A DNA stretch of 64,000 nucleotides from Echinococcus granulosus. Lineage: Eukaryota; Platyhelminthes; Cestoda; Cyclophyllidea; Taeniidae. Location: the NCBI RefSeq assembly GCF_000524195.1, contig NW_020170464.1, positions 252,025 to 316,024 on the forward strand. Reading direction: 5' to 3'. A model generated the notes under the pieces. That model was not told where the DNA came from. It made no database searches and was given only the letters and a program-made list of their open reading frames with translations. Position 1 is the stretch's first letter, and the number at the start of each line of letters is the position of its first letter. The position numbers and the translations under genes were made by a program. Positions 50,301 through 60,872 of this stretch are shown piece after piece.

Positions 50301-51621
50301 CATCCCTTGTGAAATGACTGCTTTTAGTCCGGTGATCTTACAAATAGCGATGGCCTCCGCACTTTCCCTCCCCCCAATACAGTTCTCATACAGGATGAAA
50401 CTCCAAAACTAGTAAAATTGCCTGGAGGGATCAGTGGAATTGCAGTCAGCCATTTTTCCGATTGCAGGTGAATTCGATAACTGATGAAGTTGATTTGCGG
50501 GTTTTTTCCCTCAGAGTACTGACTACATTGTGATGGTCGAGGCAGGAGGTTGAAAATGAGCGCCAGAGACAACGCTCAAAAAAGAGGGGCTGTCATACTT
50601 TGTTTGTTTAGTGCTGCTTTGGATTAAGCTGACACTTAAGGCTAGGTCATTAGTTCAATCGGCCGCTCAGTACATCGTCAATCCATATTCTGCCCTAGTA
50701 TTATGACAACAGTCGTCTACAGAGAAGACTTAGAGCGCCACATTACGATTAAGGTTTGAAGGCATGAAAAATGAAGCAATTGTGGCGCACGATCACTGCA
50801 TTTGATCAAATGATTACTTAAAAGAGAAGCATATCCAAAATGAAACAATAAGACTTCTTTGCGAATGTAAAATGAAGCTCTTAGAAGGAATTACAATAAG
50901 ACAAATTGTAAGTAAACTGAATAATCAATAAAATGCACACTTACTGGGACTTACGAATAGCCATACCCATGCGGCTGCGATAAACACGAAGGTTTTCTTC
51001 AATAATGGTGCACTGAGAAATGATATCCTTGTGTTTCTTTTTAAGATCATTTAGTTCCACTTTGGTTTTATTAACCTGAAGAACAAGTAATGTAGTACAG
51101 TGAATCAAGAGTTCTTAAGCAAAATAAAGGCGACAACTTTAGACAATTCCAAACCCTTTGCACAGCATTGTTAACCACTTCCAGCTTTGATTCATCCCCA
51201 TCGACAAACTTGGCAACGTCAATACTGTAGGATTTCAAAATAGACACCGCCTTGTCGTGTTCCGTCCAAACAGTACTGTAGGCCTCAGAATTCTGTTGCA
51301 AGTCCTCTAACAACTTTTTCTTCTTTACTTGATTTTCATAGTAAGGCCGTGACTTTTCAATGCTCGACTTCAACTTCTTCGAGTAAGTTGACAATACTTG
51401 GGTAGCTTCGGACAATAGGGATTGGTAATCTTGACGGGCCTTCTACAGAGGTTAGGCAAGAGCCGGGACCCACATCAAGATTAGCTTCATTACTATTTAT
51501 CAGAGAAGATGCGTAATTAAGGGTGTTTAATCGAGTCTAAATATGTGGAAAATGATAACCAACATACTTGAACGTCTTCAGTGATTGCTGCTGGCACAAT
51601 ATCAGAGCCAGAGTCCATCAT
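44322..51621 (-). CDS. SH3BP5: SH3-domain-binding protein 5 (Sab) homologue, complete, 6 exons, 352 aa
   Basis: In vertebrates SH3BP5/Sab docks JNK at mitochondria and is an exchange factor for RAB11; both roles are transferred from the family. Exons in transcript order are 51568-51621, 51155-51442, 50945-51075, 49157-49199, 44520-44945 and 44322-44438 (1059 nt, phases agree). The N-terminal two-thirds is a long antiparallel coiled coil. The recognised segments are KSSIEKSRPYYENQ, AIRKSQPYFDMQ and AKLLYAQTMNNLEAISNRIH, the last matching the family's second Sab block ending in ISxxIHxxR. A Ser/Pro/Glu-rich disordered tail follows. The protein is shorter than human SH3BP5 (455) or SH3BP5L (393), and I cannot point to a clear JNK-docking motif. 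The exon 2 donor (AGG/GTTTGG) is weak and is the least certain junction. Two TRIM elements lie in its introns. Confidence 0.9.
45885..46990 (+). mobile_element. Complete TRIM-like element (LTR-body-LTR)
   Basis: A diverged left head ends in GTGCGCTGCA at about 46087. The body begins TTGCTGACAACG and runs to a purine tract (CATAAGAGGAGGATGG). The right head starts at about 46796 (TGTTATGTACTGC) and ends near 46,990. The open frame 46763-47002 spans the right head and is not a gene. The 3' part (about 46,700-46,960) is almost identical to the inverted copy at 54.7-54.9 kb. The element sits in an SH3BP5 intron, antisense. Confidence 0.65.
49746..50742 (+). mobile_element. Complete TRIM-like element (LTR-body-LTR)
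   Basis: The left head (about 49,746-49,925) and right head (50,591-50,742) share element-specific features not seen in other copies, such as ACTTTGTTT followed by CACTTAAGGCT. This is expected if both LTRs were copied from one template at insertion. The body between them contains the family segments and ends with AAAAAAGAGGGGC just before TGTCATAC. It is in an SH3BP5 intron, antisense. Confidence 0.65.
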
Positions 51622-52717
51622 TATTTGTATTTACAAGGAATTAAATTTCAGCCAAATAAAGGACTAGTTTATGGTACAAACAATGAAAGGAATAGTAAAC
51701 GCACAATACCATTGGACGCGCAGACTGGATAGAGTGCGCGCCAAAGAGACCGTGAGACAGCCCTATGAAGTCAAACATCTATTAAAATAAATAATATATA
51801 AAAAAGAATATTTTAAAATCTTTAACTTAATATTTGTTTAAAAAATTATAGTAAAATGTTAGATAGCATCGCCTTATTACCTACAGGTTTGGTTTGACAT
51901 TAGTTTGGAATATTTATCGCTATTTTGCAGATACTTTGTACTCCGCAACATCACATTTTTACTGCTCAAAATCGTTTGCTACCTTATTTTTCTCTTACTT
52001 ATTCTACCTTTTCTTCCGCACGTTACCTTAGAGATTCTGTGTTTCTCTATTCCACCTCTTATCTTACACCATTGAAACGAGAATATGAAGCAGAAAATGA
52101 CATCGCTCATCCAGGAAATGCAGAGAAAGCCCATTAATTATTGAGGTTTAAAAAAAATCGTTGCTTGTTTAACCACTGGAATGATGGGGCCTGCTTGAAT
52201 ATGCATTTTGTCGCAAATACCGCTTTATATAAGTGGAAAATTCGGGCAAAGTATGTAATGTGTTTGGATTTAATTTTTGAGATCTTTAAGGCTTATTAGG
52301 AGTAAAGTACTCCAAATTTGCTGTTCCTGACCAACACAGAAACGTGAGGCTAAGACTTTGGTACTGATATCTAGTTGTTAGTGATTTTTAAATTTTTTTC
52401 TTAAACTTAGCATATATTATCTCTTTTTCCAATAAAAGAATATTTTTGGAAAGCTCTGTATTTTGTCTATTCCATAAATGTAAACTTTTAGTAAGTCTTT
52501 GTATTTATAGTATTTTATTATTGATTTGCCTCTGATTTCTTTCTTGCCTCTTGTCTACTTTTTTAAAGTAGTTATATTCATATTCAAATTCTATAACCGT
52601 ATTTTAAGACACTGTAAGCACAAATATACTAATTTTCCAACTCATAAATACATGACTTTGCCTTCGAGTTTTCGGTTGATGATGCATCATTAGTATGCAG
52701 AGTCAGCCAGGTTTTGC
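51622..52717. other. Upstream region of SH3BP5
   Basis: A GC-richer patch at about 51,713-51,770 just upstream of the SH3BP5 start is the likely promoter side. The rest is AT-rich without recognised genes. Confidence 0.35.
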
Positions 52718-52905
52718 TCAAAGCAGTTTCGCGACTTCCCTGAAAACAAACGAAGACGTAATACTTGCTCTACAATGTATTGTCAACATACAGAAGGGAT
52801 TGGGTCCTCTGGCATGAGCTGGATTCCCAGCTTCCCAGCAAAAGGTGCAATGGCGGTGCTCCTAGTAGACGCGTTACCGAGACCAAGCGCTAATAAAATA
52901 ACCAA
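52718..52905 (-). mobile_element. Solo LTR of the TRIM-like family
   Basis: On the complement this reads as a head unit, with GGGAAGTCGCGAAAC at one end, the AATGCCA..GGTAGTCC-type core much diverged, and GGAGCACCGCCATTGCACC. The open frame 52775-52987 lies across it and is not a gene. Boundaries are approximate. Confidence 0.5.
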
Positions 52906-54679
52906 CGAATCACAGCTAATAAACACCCTAATTTCATTCAAAAGTACTCTTAAATATTACAGTATGATTGCGAATATCTTGCTATAATTTCCTTACATGT
53001 GTACTCTTACTTCAGAAAAATTGGTCTTGCTGTAAAATAAAGTTTCAAGGATTCCTAACTCCGTCTTAAAGATACCTTAGAAATCGGTGTAGTTATCATT
53101 TCATGATGACAAAGTTCTGCCCCATTCTACTGTGAATAGTTGCGTTATGCATTTCATCCTTCAGTAGTTTGAATGAGAGTAATTTTTTACATTCGGGTAA
53201 TACTAGAGACAGAAGACAAAACGATTTTCCAGTCACCGAAAATAGCTCTTTGGTGGTTATACTTTACTATAACCTTGTTCCAGTTTTTACTCTATCCATT
53301 CTTTACGATAAGCATCTTTTTTAGTCTGAAATATATATTTTAAATCCCCATTCTTAAATGGAATTAGTCAAGCGTAGTCAATTAAATTCACAACAAATCT
53401 CAAGGCTTCTTCCACACGAATGGGCACAGAACCAACCAAATTGAATGAGTTTATTTGAAGGAAAAAAACCTACGTATTTGGAACGAAACTTGTAGTTATT
53501 TTTGCTTTTCTTTCTAGAACCAAAATAATTAACATTCCTCTTCCTGTTGTAGACTATTCACTTGTTTTCCAATTATTTCCCCAAGACCTAGGCTTTTATC
53601 AAAAACTGCTCATGCGTAAACCAAAATATTATTAAATTTAAGCTTATTTGCTCATTTGCCGTCGATTTTATTTTAAATTTGCCTTTTGCGCAAAAGTCAA
53701 TTTATAGCCAATCCCAACGTCGCTACTGTAGTCGCGTGGACCTAAACCAATGAGAAATCAAGTTAAGTGCCTGCGTGTATACACCATTGCTGCACGCACG
53801 CGTATGCATGCACACTTGCGTTCGGCCGCCGATATTTGTCCCTAAAAAGCTCCGCCTGAGTTCACTTCACTGGTCATACCCACTGAGTTGCATCGGCAGC
53901 GATCCTTGACGTGACCACAGTGAATCTGTTTTGCCAAATCTGGACGACAAAGCGGCGTTTTCGGTTCACCGAACTGCTTTCAAGTGGTGCGTGTAAGTTT
54001 GTGTCCAGCTGCTCACGCGATATAGCACGAATATTCCCACTTAGCTAGAATAAATACAAGGCCATTTTGAGTTATCTGTATTAATTACAACTCCAATGAT
54101 TTGTGATAATCAGGCAAAAGCACCGATTCAGCTTTCAGGTATTTGCCTGTAAATAAGCCAGGATTGTTCTTGAGATATTAAAAAGGGTGTAGAGAAAGCA
54201 CAAGAGCGGTATTTGTCAACCACACAAAGGTGCCAATAGGTCAATTCGAGATATGTCAATTTCCTAAATTCTCCTATCTTTAGTAAAATGCGGATATTTA
54301 CTTTCTTGTGATCTAAGCACTCTGATGACAAGTGGGAAAAGTTACTAAATCAAAGATGGTTTTATCTATCAAACTCACCGTAATTTTTGCACGAAAATAT
54401 CTCCAATAAATATTTACTCTTTGCATACTATTTATAATTTGTATTAATTCAGTAACCCTACTTAATTTATACTTATTAAACAGGCGTATTTTATTCGAAG
54501 GAACTCATGAGTGCGTACAGGAATACCGAGGCTAGTGCTTTGACCAAGACTTGGAAGCGCGGTAAGCTTGGTAACTAATTCAACAATTACACACATTTAA
54601 ATTTTTTTTCTAACTGGTGTTACACAATGAAAGATTTAAATAGACAACCATAACATATGCGTCGATGAGAAAAGATTTA
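52906..54679. other. Intergenic region with a GC-richer patch
   Basis: Mostly AT-rich. The interval 53,690-54,010 is distinctly GC-richer with alternating CpG-containing motifs and could be a promoter or 5' UTR region for the downstream plus-strand Pax gene. No exon could be assigned. Confidence 0.3.
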
Positions 54680-54944
54680 GTACTTGGGTAGAAGGTGCAG
54701 TGTCTGCAAAAAGTAGGGCTTTGGACTACCGGCATGACCCAGGGGCCAGCCCACTCGGCGAAGGTACAGTGGTGGAGCACTTTAATGGCCTTGTTATCAA
54801 AATGACGAATTAGACAATCAAGCAGTACATAACATAGCCATCCTCCTCTTATGAGCTTCGTCCCCATTGCCTCCCTTGGTCAACTTCCCACCTCAGCCAT
54901 TGCACCGTAATTGGTGCTGTGAGAAAAACGCCCACCACCCAATT
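54680..54944 (-). mobile_element. Partial TRIM-like element abutting an assembly gap
   Basis: The complement contains the end of a body, the purine tract (CATAAGAGGAGGATGG) and a right head truncated at about 54,680. It is nearly identical over about 260 bp to 46,700-46,960 in the opposite orientation, and stops at the N run. The open frame 54610-54867 reads through it and is not a gene. Confidence 0.7.
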
Positions 54945-55044
54945 NNNNNNNNNNNNNNNNNNNNNNNNNNNNNNNNNNNNNNNNNNNNNNNNNNNNNNNN
55001 NNNNNNNNNNNNNNNNNNNNNNNNNNNNNNNNNNNNNNNNNNNN
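54945..55044. other. Assembly gap of exactly 100 N
   Basis: A run of 100 N, the usual placeholder for a gap of unknown length. It directly follows a TRIM copy, which probably broke the assembly. Upstream exons of the Pax gene may be missing here. Confidence 0.99.
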
Positions 55045-55355
55045 GCTAGTAGTGACCCTTTGTCAAAATTTGGAGTTGTACAGGCAATTAGCCCATTGCA
55101 TAAAGACCTACTTAAGTAATTGCTTTTTATGTTTGACCTTCGCTCCCATGAACCGCCTATTTATTAAACTCCGAAGTGAAATTTACATCCTGGTATACCA
55201 ATTCCTCTGACAGTAGGTACAAGTAAACCGTACAAGGGTGAAAGTGAAGTTAGCTATTACAAATATCAGCGAAAGATTTTCATTTATAGAAAAGCAGTTA
55301 GGGGAATGACTTTGATGAAAGATGTTTTCCGTTTACCTTTCCCTCCGCCGTTTAG

Positions 55356-57345
55356 GCCACTCTGGAATCAATCAGTTAGGCGGGCTGTTTGTGAACGGTC
55401 GTCCTCTGCCCGAGTCAACGCGTCAGCGGATCGTGGAGCTGGCACAGGGTGGAGCTCGGCCCTGTGACATCTCACGCCTTCTACAAGTCTCCAACGGGTG
55501 CGTGTCAAAGATCCTCTGCCGCTTCCATGAGACTGGATCCATCCGACCCAAGGCCATCGGAGGCAGCAAGCCACGGGTGGCTACCAATGCGGTGATTCTC
55601 AAAATTGCCGCCTACAAACGCGCCTGCCCTTCCATCTTCGCGTGGGAGATACGCGAACGCCTCCTCGAGGAGGGAGCCTGCTCTCAGACCAACCTCCCTA
55701 GTGTGCGTATTAGAGACGGTTGTGCAAATTTGAACGCCTTATATAACTCAAGTATCTAACATCTAACAGTTGTAAGCATTCAATCTAAACCCTTCAGTAG
55801 GGATTATGGTCCTAAGTAATTTAATCCTTTTTGCGTAATGGAAGTGGCTGGAGTTATGACAGTCGGATTATTAAAATAACCGCACTATGATTTGACTCAA
55901 AGGAAAACTACAATTGATAATCCTTCGAAAGCTAGGGCAACAGCTAAGCTTATTTCTAAATCCTTGAATGGTAGAGGAAAAAAATTAGCGATTACATGCT
56001 ATAGTCTGGAAAAAATCAAATTATTTACCAAATTAAATGCCTTTTGGTCTACTTTAGGTCTCATCAATCAATCGGGTGTTGCGAAACCTCTCTGCGGAGA
56101 CCAAGAATTCATCACCTGAGTACAACCTACAACAACAAGACAGGCCGAGCACTATTCTAGCCAACTCGACTCTAACGATGACTTCAGCACCTTGTGGAGG
56201 CATGAATCTAGATTCTCTTGGATACCTTCAAGAGCATCGACAGTCGTGTACAACGTGGACGGACTCCTGGTCCATGCCAAGGTTGGGTATCTACTACAGT
56301 GGCCATGACAACGCTAGTGGCGAATTTGGAGGGTGGCAGCTACAATGGCCTGAGCTGGCAGCAGCTAAGTGGATCTCTAAGTCTGAACCCTCCTCGATCC
56401 TCTGGTCTTCCGACAGTTTTACACATTCGTCGCGCTTCTGCGATCATAATTGTGGTAAGTGATTATGATCTTCAAGTCAGCTCATGTATAACACAATTGT
56501 GATGTCTGCCAAAGTGAGTCGAAATAATGATTTTAATGGTTTTGTAATAGTGGGATACATTAATGGGAAATGTTTTTGATAAGATGCCTTAGGCTAAGTC
56601 TTCGGATATTTGCTTTGATTTGTTCATTACCTCACAGAACCTTTGGTCTTCTGATAAATTATCTCCCTGTCACAAATTCAGTTCCACATTTCCAAACCGA
56701 ACAACAAGTTGGTTACCTAACAGATCCTATGGAAGCATATAAACTCCAGAACATCCGATCATTGAGTCCACCATCAACGCGAATGACAGCTTTTACAGAA
56801 ACGGATACGCTTCGGGTCCAGCAGTACCAAAGAATTCCATTTACAACTATTGATCAAACAGTGGAGTCCGAAAGAGGTACATCTTCCTGTTTTGAGCAAA
56901 TAAATCTTAAGGAAGGGCCGTTCACCTACTTGGTACCTGGTAAATCTTCATATCTTCACTTTAAAATATAGGTAGTCACTTTGATGCTCATCTTTAAATT
57001 ACCAAATTTTGACTGCATTTACCCCCTACCAACTACACATAAACTAATATATCTCACCTTAACTGGGAACTTTCACTTCCTAACGCCTCAAATGCTCGAT
57101 CAAACAGTTCTGAAAAGGTAATTAGAGCTTTTAGGACTGGATAAGTGGCAGATCACTCTTCCTCTTATGCAGAGATCGAGGGGTCGCAGCATCAGGAGGT
57201 CTTCTTTCAGGAGGAGGGATCAGCTACCAGTTTGTGCTCGCCTGAAACTCGCATACAGCTTTGGCTCTCCAACCGGAATAACAAGTGGTCTGCTCCATTT
57301 GCTTCCCCACCCGAAACAATCACATCACTATTTGGTGAGCATTGA
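55356..57345 (+). CDS. Pax6-class transcription factor with intact paired domain and decayed homeodomain (5' end missing)
   Basis: Pax6 proteins regulate eye and nervous-system development. Exons are 55356-55702, 56058-56454, 56682-56939 and 57152-57345, with compatible phases. The first encodes most of the paired domain ([18 protein letters not shown] ... [12 protein letters not shown]) and the second completes it ([12 protein letters not shown]). The specificity-determining residues in RLLQVSNGC are Gln44 and Asn47, as in Pax6 and unlike Pax2/5/8. The paired-domain intron position (PS/VSS) also fits. The last exon contains [16 protein letters not shown], which aligns with homeodomain helix 3 and keeps Trp48, Ser50, Asn51 and Lys55. 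Arg53 is replaced, and helices 1 and 2 are barely recognisable. The stop at 57343-57345 is followed by AATAAA at 57366-57371. Exon 3 is the least certain. The exon preceding 55356 (phase 1) was not found and may lie in or beyond the gap. Confidence 0.85.
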
Positions 57346-59142
57346 TCCCAGATAGTAAATGAGGAAATAAAGAAAAAGGAATTAACTGCTCCTATAAGTG
57401 TTCTGTATCCCCAGGATTTTGAACATAGTGCTCATTCGTATTGTAGCGCTCTGAGACTTCCCTGAAGGAACAAAAGAAGCCATAATACTTAGGTAGAGTA
57501 TGTCTATTCAATATCAGTAGAGCTTGGGGCTACTGCCGTGTTTCGGAGGCCAATGTTCCCGGCAAAGGTACAATGGCAGAGCACCCAAGTGGATTTTTTA
57601 CCAAAATCGAGCTTTGAACTAACAACTTAATAATTACATTTACTTTGTGTCGTTGTTTTATTGTTAACAAGCCAATGCTAAAATCAGATTCATTCACTAT
57701 TGTAACTGGATTTCAATTTTGCCCTAAAACTAATTATACCATTTTCCGGTGATAAGTCGTGGACTAATGACACCCTATTTTGACCGATAGAATCGGAATG
57801 CTCTATGCCAGGCGAGTACCAGCATGAGCTAACACATTTAATGGATTCACAGCCGCCCACATCCACGGAACCTCTTCATCAAGCTTGGGCCCATAGTGAG
57901 GATTTATGCTGACCATCCTCCCTCTTTCTATCAGATCATATTGCGTCAACTGGTCTCGATGATCTTCATTTGTGAATAGTGGAAACAACGCAAGACGGGA
58001 GAGAATTTTTCACGAATAACTTTCATTGGCGTGTGAAATTGTGGAATCCAGCAAACATACGTGTCTACTAAATTTTGTGCTATCAAATTAATTTTAAGTA
58101 TGCTGACATTTTTAGCTGCTTTTTTTAGTAAAGTATAAAAAGGAGTCGGGCAGTGTAGGAATATTGAATAAGGTTGAATTAACCCATGAGACATGAATTA
58201 AACTGAATGAGAGTGGACAGGGACATGTAATGTGTTGCAGCATAGATCACCTTTCCATTTAATTACTTATTAAATGATTGTTATTATCTCAAATAATGAT
58301 GGAAATCTCATGAAAAAACTAGTGTGAATGAGGAATAATGCCTTAAACTCCCCTACCGACCAAGACATATTAGAAGCAAGTACTTTGAGTCAAAGATTAC
58401 AAAAAGGGTATTTTTACTATTAGGTACTATAAAAATTGGCATCCTACTTAGAAAACAAAATTTGGGTATTATGTTAAATGGGTAAAATGCTGTGAGGAAA
58501 CCCATCCAACTTTATAGATATATATAATAGTGGCAGTATTAATAAGGGAATCTGGTTTTGTAAGCCGGGCGTAACTTAGTTAGTAGGCTTAAAAAAGCAA
58601 AAAACAGGAAATTGATGAGACGTGAACCTAGATCATAACTGAATTACAATTTATTCAAACACAATTGCATAATAAACTAGTTTCCGGAGCAAATGAATGC
58701 CTAAAATTTCCCTAATAGCAGCATATTTTGGTTAAAACATTTTAAGTAATTTCAATAAAAAAGTAAAACAGCTTTTAAAAACGTCAGCTTTGGCAAATTA
58801 TTATAACTGAAAATATTAAGCGATTAAATATTGAGAGTTAAATCAAACCGCCTATTTGGGCAAATTTACATTTTAAATTTTGTAAACTAACGTAAATACT
58901 AAAAACTTGCCTTTTTAATTGTGCATGTAGGACAATATTGAATGATTTATGTATATTAAAATTTTTTTTGTCGAGCCTGCAAAGAAGCGCGTTTTACGAG
59001 CTGCCCGTTTCAGTGTTTTATTTTCGTGTTTTGGGGATCGCTGCTGAGTTATGCTCAGTGTCTAGATAAGGGATAAATTTAAGAATTCGCCATTCAACAA
59101 CAGTTATTTCATTATAATTGTCGCTTTGAGGATGTTTTTGCC
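57346..59142. other. Intergenic region between the Pax gene and the AUTS2-like gene
   Basis: Contains AATAAA at 57366-57371 for the Pax gene, a solo LTR at 57,442-57,639, and a minus-strand coding-like stretch at about 57,803-58,194 in two frames (INPHYGPKLDEEVPWMW) that I cannot assign. The rest is AT-rich; 58,960-59,142 is the immediate 5' flank of the next gene. Confidence 0.35.
57442..57639 (-). mobile_element. Solo LTR of the TRIM-like family
   Basis: On the complement this is a head of about 198 bp, starting TGTAATTATTAAG and ending GAGCGCTACA, with the family core GCAGTAGCCCCAAGC. Flanking 5-mers (CGTAT and TTTAC) do not match, so no target-site duplication is visible. It is antisense to the upstream Pax gene. 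Confidence 0.65.
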
Positions 59143-59694
59143 ATGAATCGTCCTAAATCTCGAAGTAAACGCTCCAAGGTCTCACTTGTTCGGAGCCAGA
59201 GCTGTAGGAGTGATATGGATTTAAGCGACGACAGCAGTTCGCTCCATGTTTCTGTTCGTAGTGGAAGCGATTCTCCTGCAAATGATGCGAAGTCACCCCC
59301 CAATATTGATGAGACTGGGACGTTATCAGACTCAACCACTGATGTTCTGTCCTCTGTTGAAATCAGGAAGCTTCGAATTCGAAATGGATTTAATGTCGAC
59401 CAATATGAGTCCCTTCACAAAGACAAACGTGGTGAACCTAAATCTGTTGTTTCTGAGGTATCCATAAGCCCAGGGAGAGGTACTAATAGTCCAATCAATG
59501 ATCAGTCGACCAACCTCAGCAAATCTACGAAGCTGCATAAAAGCGCTTCCACGTCTTCTGAAGTACCAGACAGTTCCTCGGAATCACCAAAATTGGTGAA
59601 AAATAAGGCACTGGATGTTGATCTTCCGCCGTTTGAGGAATCTATCATCGAGGGTTTCTCCATTATGGCTTTCAATACGTCATCGGAAATGGAG
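59143..59694 (+). CDS. First coding exon of a possible AUTS2-family (tay-like) nuclear protein
   Basis: An open exon of 184 codons starts MNRPKSRSKRSK and is rich in Ser, Lys, Arg and Asp, like a disordered nuclear protein. Near its end is EESIIEGFSIMAFNTSSEME. This resembles the conserved N-terminal AUTS2/FBRSL motif (IIDGFAMTSF followed by T-x-E-x-L-E) at a comparable distance from a basic Ser-rich N terminus. AUTS2 proteins join variant Polycomb PRC1 complexes. The exon ends at a weak donor (GAG/GTCGGT) in phase 0; the frame otherwise runs to a stop at 59752-59754. No second exon was found in the remaining 4.3 kb, which fits the very long introns of AUTS2 genes. The family call rests on one motif recalled from memory and is tentative; that it is a coding exon is more certain. 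Confidence 0.6.
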
Positions 59695-60832
59695 GTCGGT
59701 TTTTTTGAACTTAGATTGTCTTTATATTTAGCTGTTTTTTGTACGTCTTCTTGAAGAGTATAAGTCTAGAGTATAGCATTCGTGGAAATTCGCTTCCTAT
59801 TTATTCTTAAGTTTCTTGTATAATTGCACAACAAACATTAATATTGATATTCCCCTTTTATGACATGGGTCGCAGAAAATTCTGCAATTTTATTACCGTT
59901 TGTCCTTCTTTAAGATTGAGTTAGTAAAGATCTTTTTTATGCATTTCAATGGTGGTCATCAGATGACTTCGATAAATTAACACCCACGGCTGGTGACATT
60001 TGTAACTCTTTACCCACTCTCTTGCCCTTAAAGTATCTGGCAAAACCGTTTTCTGGCAGGATTGGTAAACAGGTTCGTTGAGGTAACCCACCCTTCTCTC
60101 CAATACCCTTATTAAATGAGTGGGAGTTTTATTTTGTTCAAACGTGGCGGTTTTTTTCCGCCAAAGACCAACTGTCATCGTGAGAATGAGTATAACCGTT
60201 TGAGTCATGTTAGAATCTCACTATTATCCCCATGCGTTTGGCCTTCGATATTGTGGAATCAAGTAGTGAATCTCTTCCATGAGACCAAAATTTAAACGTT
60301 TCTGCTCTTACACACCCCCATAAAGACCCAACATGGTATTTTGTTGTGTCTTACCGTTAACTTCACGGCATGGACGCTATGCGTCTTGTGCGTTCATAGT
60401 GGACGAAATACCTGTGTGTATGACAACTTGCGCGCTGTCTCTATCTTCTGAGTCCTCTTTGGGCGGTCAGTGCAAGCTGACAAGCATGAGTTTTGTTTCC
60501 CCCTTAATGACCCAGTATTCCAGTCACACCTTGAGGCGTCTTTTTATTACGTGCGGCAAACTGCATCCGTCAGCCCGCTTATCTGCAACATACAGCCCCC
60601 GTAGGGGCTCCTCTTAATTACGTGTCACAGCTGCCTCATCACTTACATGATTGACCGAAGACTGACCTCTCCTGTCTTCTCCCCCTCATAGTGAGTTACA
60701 TCCGCCTTTGTTGCGGTTCGGCAACTAGTTTTTTAATATGCAGAAGGCAGTAACCAAAACAAGGTTGGGGCCGGGGGGGACGTTTACAGTGCGTGGCTTA
60801 AAGAGGCACCGACATCATCCTGTGTGCTTTTT

Positions 60833-60872
60833 CGTGCGTGCGTACGTGCGCGTGCGTGTGCGTGCGTGCGAG
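60833..60872. repeat. Alternating purine-pyrimidine (GTGC/GCGT)n repeat
   Basis: About 40 bp of alternating GT and GC steps, a sequence type able to adopt Z-DNA, in the presumed intron of the AUTS2-like gene. Confidence 0.85.
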
